From Myxococcales bacterium (lineage in GTDB: Bacteria > Myxococcota_A > Polyangia > Polyangiales > Ga0077539), in the NCBI GenBank assembly GCA_030652255.1, contig JAUSAZ010000088.1:1-63282 (forward strand): 63,282 bases of DNA. The letters are read 5' to 3'. The notes beneath the pieces were generated by a model. That model had not been told where the DNA came from. It made no database searches and was given only the letters and a program-made list of their open reading frames with translations. How positions within the stretch are numbered: position 1 is the first letter of the stretch; the number at the start of each line of letters is the position of its first letter. The position numbers and the translations under genes were made by a program. Shown here in pieces: positions 16,615-26,527 of this stretch.

Positions 16615-18000
16615 TCAGAACTCTCGCGAGATGTGCAGCGACCCGCGACCGCCCGCCGGGCGCGACCGCGGAGCACGGACGCTCGGTGCGCGGACGCTCG
16701 GTGCGTGGGCGCTCGGTGCGTGGTGCGAGTCCGACTCGGGCGCGCGGGAGCGGCGGCGGTGTCGCCCGCGGCGTCGAGGCGCGACCGCGACCTCCTGCTC
16801 CGCGACCGCAGGCGCAGGGACGACCGCGGGCGCCGGGGCGGGGGGGAGCGCCGCGGGGACGGCGTCCGCAGGCGCGGGGAGCACCGCGGGGACGGCCGGG
16901 GCGGTGATCGGCGGGACGGAGGGAGAGACGGCGTGCAGGCCGCGCGGCGGCGGGCCAGAGCGCGTTCCGGCGACGACCACCAGGCCGAGCACCACCACCG
17001 AGAGGAGCAGGGAGAGCACGGTGATCTGTCGCCCGGAGACCCGCGCGCCGTCGAGGGTGGCGACGGTGCGGCGGACGGTGCGGCGCGGCGCGGTGGAGCT
17101 GGCGTCGAGGGACTCCCGCACCGGGACGTCTTCGCAGACGGGGATGTTCTCCGCGCCGAAGGGGCGGAGGGCGTCGAGGAACTCCCGCGCCGACTGGAAG
17201 CGCTCTTCGCGCTCGCGGCGCAGGGCGCGCAGGGTCACCGCGTCGATGGCGCGCGGCACCCCCGGGGCGATGGTGCTCGGCGGCGGCGGCTGCTCGGACC
17301 CGCGCACGATCTCCAGGAACAGCTCCCCCTGGCTCGCGCCCTCGTAGGGGAAGCCCCCGGTGAGCATCTCGTAGAGCATCACGCCGACGGCGAAGAGGTC
17401 GGCGCGGTGGTCGATGTCCCGGCGCCCCATCCACTGCTCCGGGGCCATGTACGCGGGCGTCCCGACCGGCAGGCCCTCCTGCGTGGTCTCGAAGAGCGTG
17501 CCGGCCTCGTGGCGAAACTTCGACACCCCGAAGTCCAGGAGCTTCACCGTCGTCGCCCCGGCGTACTCCGCGAGGAAGACGTTCTCGGGCTTCAGGTCGC
17601 GGTGCACGATGCCCTTGGCGTGCGCCGACGCCAGCGCCGACAGGATGCACCCGATGACCGAGCAGACCTCCCGGGTGGTGATGGGCGTGGCCCGCGCGAG
17701 GCGCTCCGCGAGGGTCTCGCCGCGCAGCAGCTCCATCACCATGTACGGCTCGGACTGGTGCACCCCGGTGTCGATCACCTCGACGATGTTCGGGTGCCCG
17801 ATGGCCGCCGCCGCCCGCGCCTCCCGGGCGAAGCGCTTCACCGCCTCGGGCTGACGCGCGTAGTGGGCGTGCAGCATCTTGATCGCCAGGCGCTTGCCCA
17901 CGCCCAGGTGCTCGACCTCGTACACGGCGCCCATGCCGCCCTCGCCCAGCAGGCGTACCACCCGGTAGCGCGCGTCGATCTCCGTGTTTGGGTCGATCAT
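16615..18000 (-). CDS. Membrane-anchored Ser/Thr protein kinase
   Basis: A 461-residue Hanks-type kinase. The catalytic domain (12-285) is complete: glycine loop GEGGMGAVY (19-27), Lys41, HRDLKPEN (133-140), DFG (156-158) and APE (186-188). One transmembrane helix lies near 330-348 (LLLSVVVLGLVVVAGTR). The extracytoplasmic tail is rich in Pro and Ala, then Arg, and ends with short HAPS/VRAPS repeats encoded by near-identical DNA. No known sensor domain is present outside the membrane. The kinase lies between the Cys-rich lipoprotein and the TPR-PEGA gene in a four-gene unit headed by a sigma54 activator, so it probably acts on, or with, those envelope proteins. Confidence 0.95.
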   Translation of the reverse strand: MIDPNTEIDARYRVVRLLGEGGMGAVYEVEHLGVGKRLAIKMLHAHYARQPEAVKRFAREARAAAAIGHPNIVEVIDTGVHQSEPYMVMELLRGETLAERLARATPITTREVCSVIGCILSALASAHAKGIVHRDLKPENVFLAEYAGATTVKLLDFGVSKFRHEAGTLFETTQEGLPVGTPAYMAPEQWMGRRDIDHRADLFAVGVMLYEMLTGGFPYEGASQGELFLEIVRGSEQPPPPSTIAPGVPRAIDAVTLRALRREREERFQSAREFLDALRPFGAENIPVCEDVPVRESLDASSTAPRRTVRRTVATLDGARVSGRQITVLSLLLSVVVLGLVVVAGTRSGPPPRGLHAVSPSVPPITAPAVPAVLPAPADAVPAALPPAPAPAVVPAPAVAEQEVAVAPRRRGRHRRRSRAPESDSHHAPSAHAPSVRAPSVRAPRSRPAGGRGSLHISREF

Positions 18001-18013
18001 GCCGGCGCCTCCT

Positions 18014-18652
18014 TCAGTTACACCGCGAGCGACACACGCCCTGGCAACAGTTGGGGGTCGAGCCGCCGCAGCGCGTCGAGCACGAGCCGCAGTGCTGGGT
18101 GGACGTAGAGAGGTCGTAGCAGGAGAGCCCGCAGAGCGAAAGCGGCGGGCGGCACCAGCTGCAGACGCCCAGCATGCACGGCGTCACGGTGCACCGCCGG
18201 CCGCAGGCGCCGCAGTTCTGCGGATCGCGCGAGAGGTCGGCGTCACACGGGGGCCCGACGTCGGGGCGGTCGACGCGGACATCGACGGGCACATCGCGGA
18301 CGTCGGGCGCGTCGAAGGGGTCGGGCGCGTCGAAGACCTCGGGCGCGTCGAAGACATCGGGTGCATCGAAGACATCGGGTGCATCGGAGGCGTCGGGCGC
18401 ATCGGAGGCGTCGGGCGCATCGGAGGCATCGGGCGCGTCCATCGCGACTGGCGCGTCTGCGGCGTCGGGCGCGTCCATCGCGACTGGTGCGTCTGCGGCG
18501 TCGGGCGCGAGGTCCGTGAAGGGGGCGAGGTCCGCCGTGGTGCCCGCGTCTCGCGCGGCGGGGAGGTTTACGCGGCTGAAGTCGAGCGCGATGGAGCACC
18601 CGAGCGAAGCGATCGCGGCGAGGCCGGCGAGGCTGGTGCGGAGGCGAGCCAC
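18014..18652 (-). CDS. Cys-rich lipoprotein with an Asp-Ala-Pro repeat stalk
   Basis: A 212-residue protein with a lipoprotein-type signal (LAAIASLGC, lipid Cys19). Residues 35-120 are an almost pure Asp/Ala/Pro/Val stalk made of six- and twelve-residue repeats (DAPDVF, DAADAPVAMDAP), encoded by tandem 18- and 36-base DNA repeats. The C-terminal 75 residues hold 16 to 17 cysteines with the NCGACGRRC pattern found in many Polyangia surface proteins. The stalk would hold the disulphide-knotted head away from the membrane. It lies 10 bases after the sigma54 activator stop and 13 bases before the kinase start. Repeat number could vary between strains. Function unknown. Confidence 0.8.
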   Translation of the reverse strand: MARLRTSLAGLAAIASLGCSIALDFSRVNLPAARDAGTTADLAPFTDLAPDAADAPVAMDAPDAADAPVAMDAPDASDAPDASDAPDASDAPDVFDAPDVFDAPEVFDAPDPFDAPDVRDVPVDVRVDRPDVGPPCDADLSRDPQNCGACGRRCTVTPCMLGVCSWCRPPLSLCGLSCYDLSTSTQHCGSCSTRCGGSTPNCCQGVCRSRCN

Positions 18653-18662
18653 GTGCGCGGCC

Positions 18663-20033
<1,371 letters not shown>

Positions 20034-20076
20034 AGCGCCGCCCGCTCGCCCTGTGCACTCCCGCTACACTGCGCAT

Positions 20077-20218
20077 GGATCGTACACCCTACTGAACAAG
20101 CCTCTGGCGCGTCGCCAGCGCCGCCGCGCCGCGCTCGAAGCCCGGGCGCGGGCTCGCCGACGCTGTGTCACCCATCGATACAGGCCATCGTTGATTGCAT
20201 CGCATGGGTATACGATCC
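20077..20218. promoter_or_regulatory. Inverted 13-base sites in the divergent LysR/activator intergenic region
   Basis: GGATCGTACACCC (20077-20089) and GGGTATACGATCC (20206-20218) are reverse complements with one mismatch, 116 bases apart. One copy lies 44 bases before the sigma54-activator start, the other ends 4 bases before the LysR start. Paired sites like this can be bound by one regulator acting on both genes, for instance the LysR protein itself. The site next to the LysR ATG overlaps where its ribosome-binding region would be. Confidence 0.35.
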
Positions 20219-20222
20219 CGCG

Positions 20223-21122
20223 ATGCCGCTGCCCTCGATGGACAACCTCCGGTGCTTCGTGGCCGCCGCGGAGACGCTCAACTTCCGCGCCGCCGCGAAG
20301 GCCGTCGCGCTCACCCCCGCCGCGCTCGGCCAGCGTGTGAAGCAGCTCGAAGACGAGGTGGGCCACAGCCTCTTCGCGCGCACCACGCGCTCGGTGGCGC
20401 TCACCGCCGCGGGGCTCGCGATGCTGCCCGAGGCGCGGCGCACGCTCGCGGCGGCGGACACCTGCCTGCGGGCGGCGCGCGGCGAGCTGGGCCCCGCGCC
20501 GTCCGAGCTGGTGCTGGGCACCCGCCACGAGCTCGGTATGAGCTGGCTGCTGCCGCAGCTGCCGCGCCTCGCGAAGCAGCGGCCCGACCTCACGCTGCAC
20601 CTCTACGTGAGCTTCACCGCCGACCTGCTGCTACGGGTGCGCACCCGCGAGGTCGACTGCGCGGTGCTCTCGGCGCGCTTCAGCGACCCGGCCCTCGACG
20701 CCATCGCGCTGCACCGCGAGGACTACGTCTTCGTGGCCTCGAAGGCGCTGCTCGCGCGCAGCCCCCTGACGAGGCCCGAGCACGCCGCGGCGCACACGCT
20801 GATCGACGTGTCGGCGGAGATGCCGCTCTTCCGGTACTGGCGTGAGGCGTCCGGGGCGATGGGCGCGGGCATGCGCTTCGCGAAGGTGCTGCGCATGGGA
20901 ACCATCGCCGCCATCGAGCACCTGGTGCTGCGGGGCGACGGGGTGGCCGTGCTGCCGGAGTACCTGGTGCGAAAGAAGGTCGAGTCCGGGGCTCTGCGGG
21001 TGGTCTTCCCGAAGGTGAAGCCGGAGTTCGACCACTTCCGGCTGGTGTTCCGCGCCGACGACCCGCGCCGCCCGGACTACGAGGCCCTCGCGCGCATGCT
21101 CCTGGAGTCGCCGCTGCGCTAA
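20223..21122 (+). CDS. LysR-family transcriptional regulator
   Basis: A 299-residue regulator with the N-terminal winged helix-turn-helix of the LysR family (LRCFVAAAETLNFRAAAKAV, then LGQRVKQLEDEVGHSLFART) and a C-terminal periplasmic-binding-like effector domain from about residue 92. The ATG at 20223 places the helix-turn-helix at the usual distance from the N-terminus. It is divergent from the sigma54 activator and is followed by a 2OG-Fe(II) oxygenase 66 bases downstream, which is a possible target. Effector unknown. Confidence 0.95.
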   Translation: MPLPSMDNLRCFVAAAETLNFRAAAKAVALTPAALGQRVKQLEDEVGHSLFARTTRSVALTAAGLAMLPEARRTLAAADTCLRAARGELGPAPSELVLGTRHELGMSWLLPQLPRLAKQRPDLTLHLYVSFTADLLLRVRTREVDCAVLSARFSDPALDAIALHREDYVFVASKALLARSPLTRPEHAAAHTLIDVSAEMPLFRYWREASGAMGAGMRFAKVLRMGTIAAIEHLVLRGDGVAVLPEYLVRKKVESGALRVVFPKVKPEFDHFRLVFRADDPRRPDYEALARMLLESPLR

Positions 21123-21188
21123 CGCCCCCTCCTGCGCGGCCGACCGCGCGCCAACTGCCGCCGCGGGTGTGCTACCCCTCCGCCGACC

Positions 21189-22130
21189 ATGCGCTCGATC
21201 CCGGTCGTGGACCTCCGCGCCTTCACCCACGGCGACGCCGCCGCGCAGTCCGATTTCGTCCGCCGCTTCGGCGCCGGGCTCGCCGAGTTCGGCTTCGTCA
21301 CGCTCGACCAGCACGGCGTGCCGCCCGACCTCATCCGCCGCGCCTTCGACGTCACCGCGCGCCTCTTCGCGCTGCCGCCCGCGACGCTCGACGCCTGCGT
21401 GGTGCCCGCCTCGAAGGGCAACCGCGGCTACGTCCCCTTCGGCCGCGAGCGGGCCGTCGGCGCCGCGCTCGCCGACCTCAAGGAGTTCTGGCACGTCGGC
21501 CAGGAGACCATCCGCCCCGAGCACGCGCCCTTCTACGACCCCAACGTCTGGCCCGGGCACCCCGCGGTCGCCGACTTCCGCGAGGTCTCGCTCGAGCTCT
21601 ACCGCGCGCTCGAGTCCGTCGCCCTCACCGGCCTCCGCGCCGTCGCCCGCTACCTCCAGCTCCCGGACGGCCACTTCGCCGACATGGCCGTCGACGGCAA
21701 CAGCATCCTGCGGCTCATCCACTATCCGCCCGTCCCCGCCGACGTGCCCGCGGGCGCCGTGCGCGCGGCCGCCCACGAGGACATCAACCTCCTCACGCTC
21801 CTCGTGGAGAGCACCACCGGCGGCCTGGAATTGCAGACCCGCGACGGCGCGTGGCTCCCGGTGCACTCGCTCGCCGGGCAGATCGTGCTCGACGCGGGCG
21901 ACATGCTCCAGCGCGCGACCAACGGGGTGATCCCCTCGACGACGCACCGGGTGGTCAACCCCTCGGGGCCGAACGTCACCCGCTACTCGCTGCCCTTCTT
22001 CACGCACCCGCGGCCCGAGGTGGTGCTCGCCCCCGCGGCCACCACGGTCACGCCCGAGCGTCCCGCGCGCTACGCGCCCATCACCGCGCAGGCCTTCCTG
22101 GAGGAGCGGCTGCGGGCGATCACCGCGTGA
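21189..22130 (+). CDS. 2-oxoglutarate/Fe(II)-dependent oxygenase, isopenicillin-N-synthase-like
   Basis: A 313-residue non-haem iron oxygenase. The N-terminal DIOX_N part (IPVVDLRAF, FGFVTLDQHGVP) precedes the jelly-roll core with the iron ligands His196 and Asp198 in HEDINLLTLL, His253 in STTHRV, and the 2OG-binding Arg265 and Ser267 in RYSLPFF. Length and order match the family that includes isopenicillin N synthase and plant-type dioxygenases. The substrate is unknown. Its stop overlaps the murB start as GTGA, so it is co-translated with a peptidoglycan enzyme; whether that reflects function is unclear. Confidence 0.93.
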   Translation: MRSIPVVDLRAFTHGDAAAQSDFVRRFGAGLAEFGFVTLDQHGVPPDLIRRAFDVTARLFALPPATLDACVVPASKGNRGYVPFGRERAVGAALADLKEFWHVGQETIRPEHAPFYDPNVWPGHPAVADFREVSLELYRALESVALTGLRAVARYLQLPDGHFADMAVDGNSILRLIHYPPVPADVPAGAVRAAAHEDINLLTLLVESTTGGLELQTRDGAWLPVHSLAGQIVLDAGDMLQRATNGVIPSTTHRVVNPSGPNVTRYSLPFFTHPRPEVVLAPAATTVTPERPARYAPITAQAFLEERLRAITA

Positions 22131-23170
22131 ACGTCCGTCGCAACGTCCCCCTCGCGGCGTACACCACCCTCGGCCTCGGCGGCCCGGCGGGGGCCTTCGT
22201 CGAGGCGCGCAGCACGCAGCACCTCATCGAGGCCGTGACCGCCGCCGACGACGCCCACACCCCGCTGCTGCTGCTGGGCGGCGGGAGCAACCTCGTGGTG
22301 GCCGACGAGGGCTTCGACGGGACGGTCGTGCGCGTCGCCACCCGCGGGCGACAGCTGGTGGAGGCGGGCGACACGGCGCGGGTGCTGCTGTGCGCGGGCG
22401 AGCCCTGGGACGGCTTCGTGGCGTGGGCCGTGGCGAACGAGCTCGCGGGCGTGGAGTGCCTCTCGGGCATCCCCGGCTGCGTGGGCGCGACGCCGATACA
22501 GAACGTCGGCGCGTACGGCCAGGAGGTCTCGGAGGTGATCACGGCGGTGCGCGTGTGGGACCGCCGCGACCGCGCGCAGCGCACGCTGCTTCCGGGGGAG
22601 TGCGCCTTCGGGTACCGCGACAGCGTGTTCAAGCGCGAGGCGCGCGGGCGCTACGCGGTGCTGTCGGTGGCCTTCGCGCTGCGCCGCGGGGGAGCGCCCT
22701 CGGTGCGCTACGGCGAGCTCCAGAAGGCGCTGGGCGATGGGGACCGGAGCCTCGCGAGGGTGCGCGAGACGGTGCTGTCGCTGCGGCGCGCCAAGGGGAT
22801 GGTCTGGGACGCGGACGACCCCGAGGGGCGCACGGCGGGGTCGTTCTTCACCAACCCGGTGGTGACCGAGGCGGAGGCGGAGGCGGTGCTGGCGCGCGCG
22901 GCGGGGGTGCTGCGCCAGGGCGAGTCGATGCCGCGGTGGCCCACCGACGACGGGCGGGTGAAGCTGGCCGCGGGGTGGCTCATCGAGCGCGCGGGCGTGA
23001 CGAAGGGCTGGACCATCGACGGCGCAGGGGTATCGCACCGCCACGCGCTGGCGCTGGTCAACCGCGGCGGGACGACCCGCGCGCTGCTGGCGATGGCCGC
23101 GCGGGTGCAGGATCGGGTGCGGGAGGTGTTCGGGGTGGGGCTGGAGATCGAGCCCGAGCGGGTGGGGTGA
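22127..23170 (+). CDS. murB: UDP-N-acetylmuramate dehydrogenase
   Basis: A 347-residue cytoplasmic flavoenzyme that reduces UDP-GlcNAc-enolpyruvate to UDP-MurNAc with NADPH, the second committed step of peptidoglycan synthesis. FAD-binding GGGSN (51-55) and SGIPGCVG (113-120) are present; Arg164 in YRDS, Ser239 in GSFFTNP (proton donor) and Glu340 in the final LEIEPE complete the active site. Length and the C-terminal layout fit type I (E. coli-like) MurB. The GTG start at 22127 is the only one that keeps the N-terminal LAAYTTLGLGG motif and gives a GTGA overlap with the upstream gene. It is not in a dcw cluster here. It ends two bases before the convergent cytochrome gene. Confidence 0.96.
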   Translation: MNVRRNVPLAAYTTLGLGGPAGAFVEARSTQHLIEAVTAADDAHTPLLLLGGGSNLVVADEGFDGTVVRVATRGRQLVEAGDTARVLLCAGEPWDGFVAWAVANELAGVECLSGIPGCVGATPIQNVGAYGQEVSEVITAVRVWDRRDRAQRTLLPGECAFGYRDSVFKREARGRYAVLSVAFALRRGGAPSVRYGELQKALGDGDRSLARVRETVLSLRRAKGMVWDADDPEGRTAGSFFTNPVVTEAEAEAVLARAAGVLRQGESMPRWPTDDGRVKLAAGWLIERAGVTKGWTIDGAGVSHRHALALVNRGGTTRALLAMAARVQDRVREVFGVGLEIEPERVG

Positions 23171-23171
23171 G

Positions 23172-24983
23172 CTACGCGTCGTTGCGCCGCGCGCGCCGGC
23201 GCCGCGACGAGAGCGCCGCCGCGAGGGCGACGAAGAGGGCGCCCGCGCCGCCGCGGGTGGAGGGCCGGTCGCCGCCCGTGTGGCAGCTGCAGCCGCCGCT
23301 GGCCGCCGCGGGTACGACAGCCCCGTCGGCCCCGTCGGCCCCGTCGGCGCCGCCGGCGTCGCGCACCGTCCCGGCGTCCTCCGGCAGCGGAGCGCCCACC
23401 ATGATGACCGCGGTGGCCTCGGCCATGTCGTAGGGCGCCGCGCGGCCGGAGGCCTCGTAGCGCCGCAGCAGCTCGCGCCCGCGGTCGTCGGTGCGGTTCT
23501 CCCGCGCGAGGAACTCCACGTACTCCCGGGTCGTCACCTGGTAGCGCGCCCGCACCCGCAGCGTCACCGGCCCGCGCGCCGTCGCCGGCAGGGTGATGGT
23601 GTACCGCGCGTCGTCCCAGTGCCGCAGCGCGCCGCCCTCGCCGCCCGAGTAGTCGACGCCGACGGGCTCGTGGCCCGGCAGCGGGCGGTACCCGCGCGGC
23701 GGCAGGCGCGTGTCGCGGATGGTCGTGTTGTGCAGCGCGATGTGCTCCGAGCGGCCCATCCCGACGCGGCCCGGCAAGGCTTCGAAGATCTTGAGCTGGG
23801 GGTCGGCCTCGTCGAGGTGCGCCTCGGCGGCGTCGTAGGCCCCGGAGACCACCGTCGCGCGGTTGCTGGAGTCCACGAGCGCGACCTCCAGCCACACCCG
23901 CCGGCCGTCGGTGTAGCCCGTCGGCACGCGGTGGCCCGAGCGGTTGGTGATGCGCGCCACGACCTCGATGGCCGCGCCAGGGTCGGCCTGCGTGGGCGCC
24001 GAGCGCAGCTCGAGGGTCACCGCCGAGCGCAGCATGGCCTCGGCCCGCGCCGCGCCGGCCTCGTAGAAGGGCACCGCCTCGGGGTCGTAGAAGTCGCCCG
24101 TCGTCACGTCGTTGCGCATCGCCGCGAGCACCCGCAGGGCCCACGCGTTGGCGCCCGAGAAATCGTGGCGCCGCGGGTTGTCCCGCATCATGGCGGTGGT
24201 GTTCGTCGCCGAGAAGCCGGGCGCGCCCATGCGGGGCATGTGGCAGTCCTGGCAGGTGGCCGCGACGGGCGAGCCCGCGACCGCGTAGTCCGAGCGCGAC
24301 CACTCGCTGAAGGTGGTGTCGAGGGGGTAGCGCTGCCCGGTGTCGGTGCCGTCGGCCCGCAGCAGCGGCTGCGCGGGGTTGGTGATCTCGTGGCAGGTGC
24401 CGCACATCCGCGAGTCGGCGAGCCAGGTCGAGGCCGCGCCGGGGTGGCGGATGCTCTCGATGTTCGCGTAGGGCCCGAAGCGCGTCTCCGTCGGCGAGAA
24501 CACGTACTGCGCGTTGCCCAGGTTGGCCGTCTCGGTCATGCGGTGACAGCTGTCGCAGGTCACGCCGTCGAGGTCGGCCGTCTCCAGGTCGGTGCCGCGC
24601 GAGGCGCTCGCGGAGCTGCGCGTGCGGCCGCCGACGAAGCCCGGCGGCGTGTGGCAGCGGAGGCAGTAGTCACCGGCGCCCGGGAGGTCCTGCTCCGCGA
24701 TGGTGAGCGCCGCGAGGAAGAGCGGGTCGCGCATCGCGTTGCCCATCATCGAACTCGACCAGCCGTCGTACGGCAGCGGGCTCGGCATCGTGGCGTCGCG
24801 CGAGTAGTGGCAGGTGACCCCGCAGGAGCGGGCGTCCTCCAGCGCGGCGCCCTCCGCGAGGCCGCCGGGCTGCGTGCCCGGGAGGTTGATGTACTGCTGC
24901 GCCTGCGCGGCGCCGGACGCGAGCAGCGCGCTGGTGACGAGGGCCAGGGCGCGCGTTCGGGAGCGTGGGATTCGTGTGCTCAT
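23172..24983 (-). CDS. Pentahaem cytochrome c with MYXO-CTERM-like C-terminus
   Basis: A 603-residue exported protein. After a signal peptide (ending GAAQAQQ) it carries five CxxCH haem sites: CGVTCH, CLRCH-type (YCLRCH), CDSCH-type, CGTCH-type and CQDCH-type, spread over residues 50-260. Residues 270-540 are beta-rich with no haem motif. The end, GGCSCHTGG, then a hydrophobic stretch and a run of Arg, has the layout of MYXO-CTERM sorting tails (Cys motif, helix, Arg cluster), so the mature protein is probably surface-anchored. The ATG at 24983 is chosen over one 15 codons upstream because it gives the right signal-peptide length. Likely an electron-transfer protein; partners and redox reaction unknown. 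Confidence 0.85.
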   Translation of the reverse strand: MSTRIPRSRTRALALVTSALLASGAAQAQQYINLPGTQPGGLAEGAALEDARSCGVTCHYSRDATMPSPLPYDGWSSSMMGNAMRDPLFLAALTIAEQDLPGAGDYCLRCHTPPGFVGGRTRSSASASRGTDLETADLDGVTCDSCHRMTETANLGNAQYVFSPTETRFGPYANIESIRHPGAASTWLADSRMCGTCHEITNPAQPLLRADGTDTGQRYPLDTTFSEWSRSDYAVAGSPVAATCQDCHMPRMGAPGFSATNTTAMMRDNPRRHDFSGANAWALRVLAAMRNDVTTGDFYDPEAVPFYEAGAARAEAMLRSAVTLELRSAPTQADPGAAIEVVARITNRSGHRVPTGYTDGRRVWLEVALVDSSNRATVVSGAYDAAEAHLDEADPQLKIFEALPGRVGMGRSEHIALHNTTIRDTRLPPRGYRPLPGHEPVGVDYSGGEGGALRHWDDARYTITLPATARGPVTLRVRARYQVTTREYVEFLARENRTDDRGRELLRRYEASGRAAPYDMAEATAVIMVGAPLPEDAGTVRDAGGADGADGADGAVVPAAASGGCSCHTGGDRPSTRGGAGALFVALAAALSSRRRRARRNDA

Positions 24984-25135
24984 GGGTCGCCGCGCACCAT
25001 AGCGCACAGATCGCCCCCAGCTGAACACCCATGCGCGCTGGCTCGGCCATGCTCGTCAGGTGCGGGCACGGCAGCGCAGATTGTTCGCGCCCCTCCCTCT
25101 TCACAAGTCGCGCGGCTGGCCTAGACTCCGCCCCA

Positions 25136-26527
25136 ATGAGCTCTGCAACCACCTCCCTCATCCGCTTCGTGTCCATCACCCTGCTCGCATCGCTCGCTGG
25201 CTGCTCGGACGACCCGGCGCCCCCTCCGGTCGATGCCGGTACGCCGGTCGACACGGGCAAGCCCGCCGACGTCGTCGACAACGACACGCCCGCGCCGGCG
25301 GACGTGCCGCTGCCGTCGGACGTGCCGGCCGGTGAGTGCGGGAGCATCTCCGCCGAGGTCGCCGCCCACGTCACGGAGATGTCCACGATGGGCTGGGGCG
25401 CCCTCAACCGCAGCCGCGGCATGATGATGCACGGCTGCGCCGGCGCCGCGCGCCCGCAGGACTGCCTCGCCACCGTGCCCCTCGCCGACGACACCAACAT
25501 CGGCGCCAACCGCTCGGCCATCACCGGCGCGCACCTCCGCCTGCTCTACAGCTCCAACACCCGCTCGGGCTTCTGGACCCGCAGCTCCGCCGACGGTCGC
25601 TTCGTCGGCCGCAGCACCCGCATGCGCGACCTCGCGCGCGAGGCCGACATCACCGCCGCGGGCGCCATGTACGACCCGGCGTTCTACCCCGACAACAGCG
25701 GGTTCATGTACCAGCCCGGCGGCCGCAACTGCCCGATGAGCGCGCTCACCACCGGCACCCCCACCTCGGTGGCCATCACCGGCATGGGCTCGCCCTGCAC
25801 GGGCAGCTCGGCGAGCCTCTACCAGCACCTCGCGGCGTCGCTCGACGGCGGCGACTACTGGGCCTCCTCCGCGGGCACCGCGGCGTGGGACGACGGCGGC
25901 CACTCGCCCACCCTCACCGAGACCCCGCGCAACGAGCGGTGGACCGCCACCGCGCAGACCTCCATCACCCTGATGGCCAACACCGGCGCGGGCTTCACCA
26001 ACGTCGGCTCGCGCAGCGTCTCGACGCCGCTCCAGGGCGACGGCGTCATCTCGCCCTCGTCGCGGCTGCTCATCACCCGCTTCGTCGACGAGGCGGGCGA
26101 CTACCAGGGCTACGTGCTGCACCGCCTCCAGGCGAGCCGCACGGGCTCCGCCGTCATGGCCAGCGTGCGCGAGCTCGCCCGCTACTGCGTGCAGGGCGCC
26201 AAGCCGGGCTTCTCCTTCGACGAGCGCTTCATCGCGTATCACCACTACATCGGCGGCGGCCCCACCGCGGACGCCGACGCGCGCGAGCTGGGCTTCACCG
26301 GCTCCGAAGACCCGGGCTTCGCGGAGTACTCCACCCAGGGCGCGGCCAACGTCTACATCATGGACCTGCGCACCGGCCGCCCCATCCGCGTGACCAACAT
26401 GGCCCCTGGCCAGTACGCGCTCTACCCCCACTTCCGCTCCGACGGCTGGATCTACTTCCTCGTTCGCACGCTCGGCACCCAGCGCGAGCAGGTCATCGCG
26501 AGCGACGCCGCCCTGCTCACCCCATGA
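25136..26527 (+). CDS. Lipoprotein, PD40/TolB-like in part, unknown function
   Basis: A 463-residue protein with a textbook lipobox (LLASLAGC). An Asp/Pro/Ala spacer (30-65) leads to a folded part with several Cys and repeated short strand segments, such as RLLYSSNTRSGFWTRSS and NVYIMDLRTGRPIRVTNM near the end, which read like blades of a TolB/PD40 beta-propeller reporting from a table. No enzyme motif seen. Its stop overlaps the next start (ATGA), so it is co-translated with a haem-bearing lipoprotein; both face away from the pentahaem cytochrome across a 152-base gap. The start at 25136 is chosen so that the signal peptide begins at once. Confidence 0.7.
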   Translation: MSSATTSLIRFVSITLLASLAGCSDDPAPPPVDAGTPVDTGKPADVVDNDTPAPADVPLPSDVPAGECGSISAEVAAHVTEMSTMGWGALNRSRGMMMHGCAGAARPQDCLATVPLADDTNIGANRSAITGAHLRLLYSSNTRSGFWTRSSADGRFVGRSTRMRDLAREADITAAGAMYDPAFYPDNSGFMYQPGGRNCPMSALTTGTPTSVAITGMGSPCTGSSASLYQHLAASLDGGDYWASSAGTAAWDDGGHSPTLTETPRNERWTATAQTSITLMANTGAGFTNVGSRSVSTPLQGDGVISPSSRLLITRFVDEAGDYQGYVLHRLQASRTGSAVMASVRELARYCVQGAKPGFSFDERFIAYHHYIGGGPTADADARELGFTGSEDPGFAEYSTQGAANVYIMDLRTGRPIRVTNMAPGQYALYPHFRSDGWIYFLVRTLGTQREQVIASDAALLTP

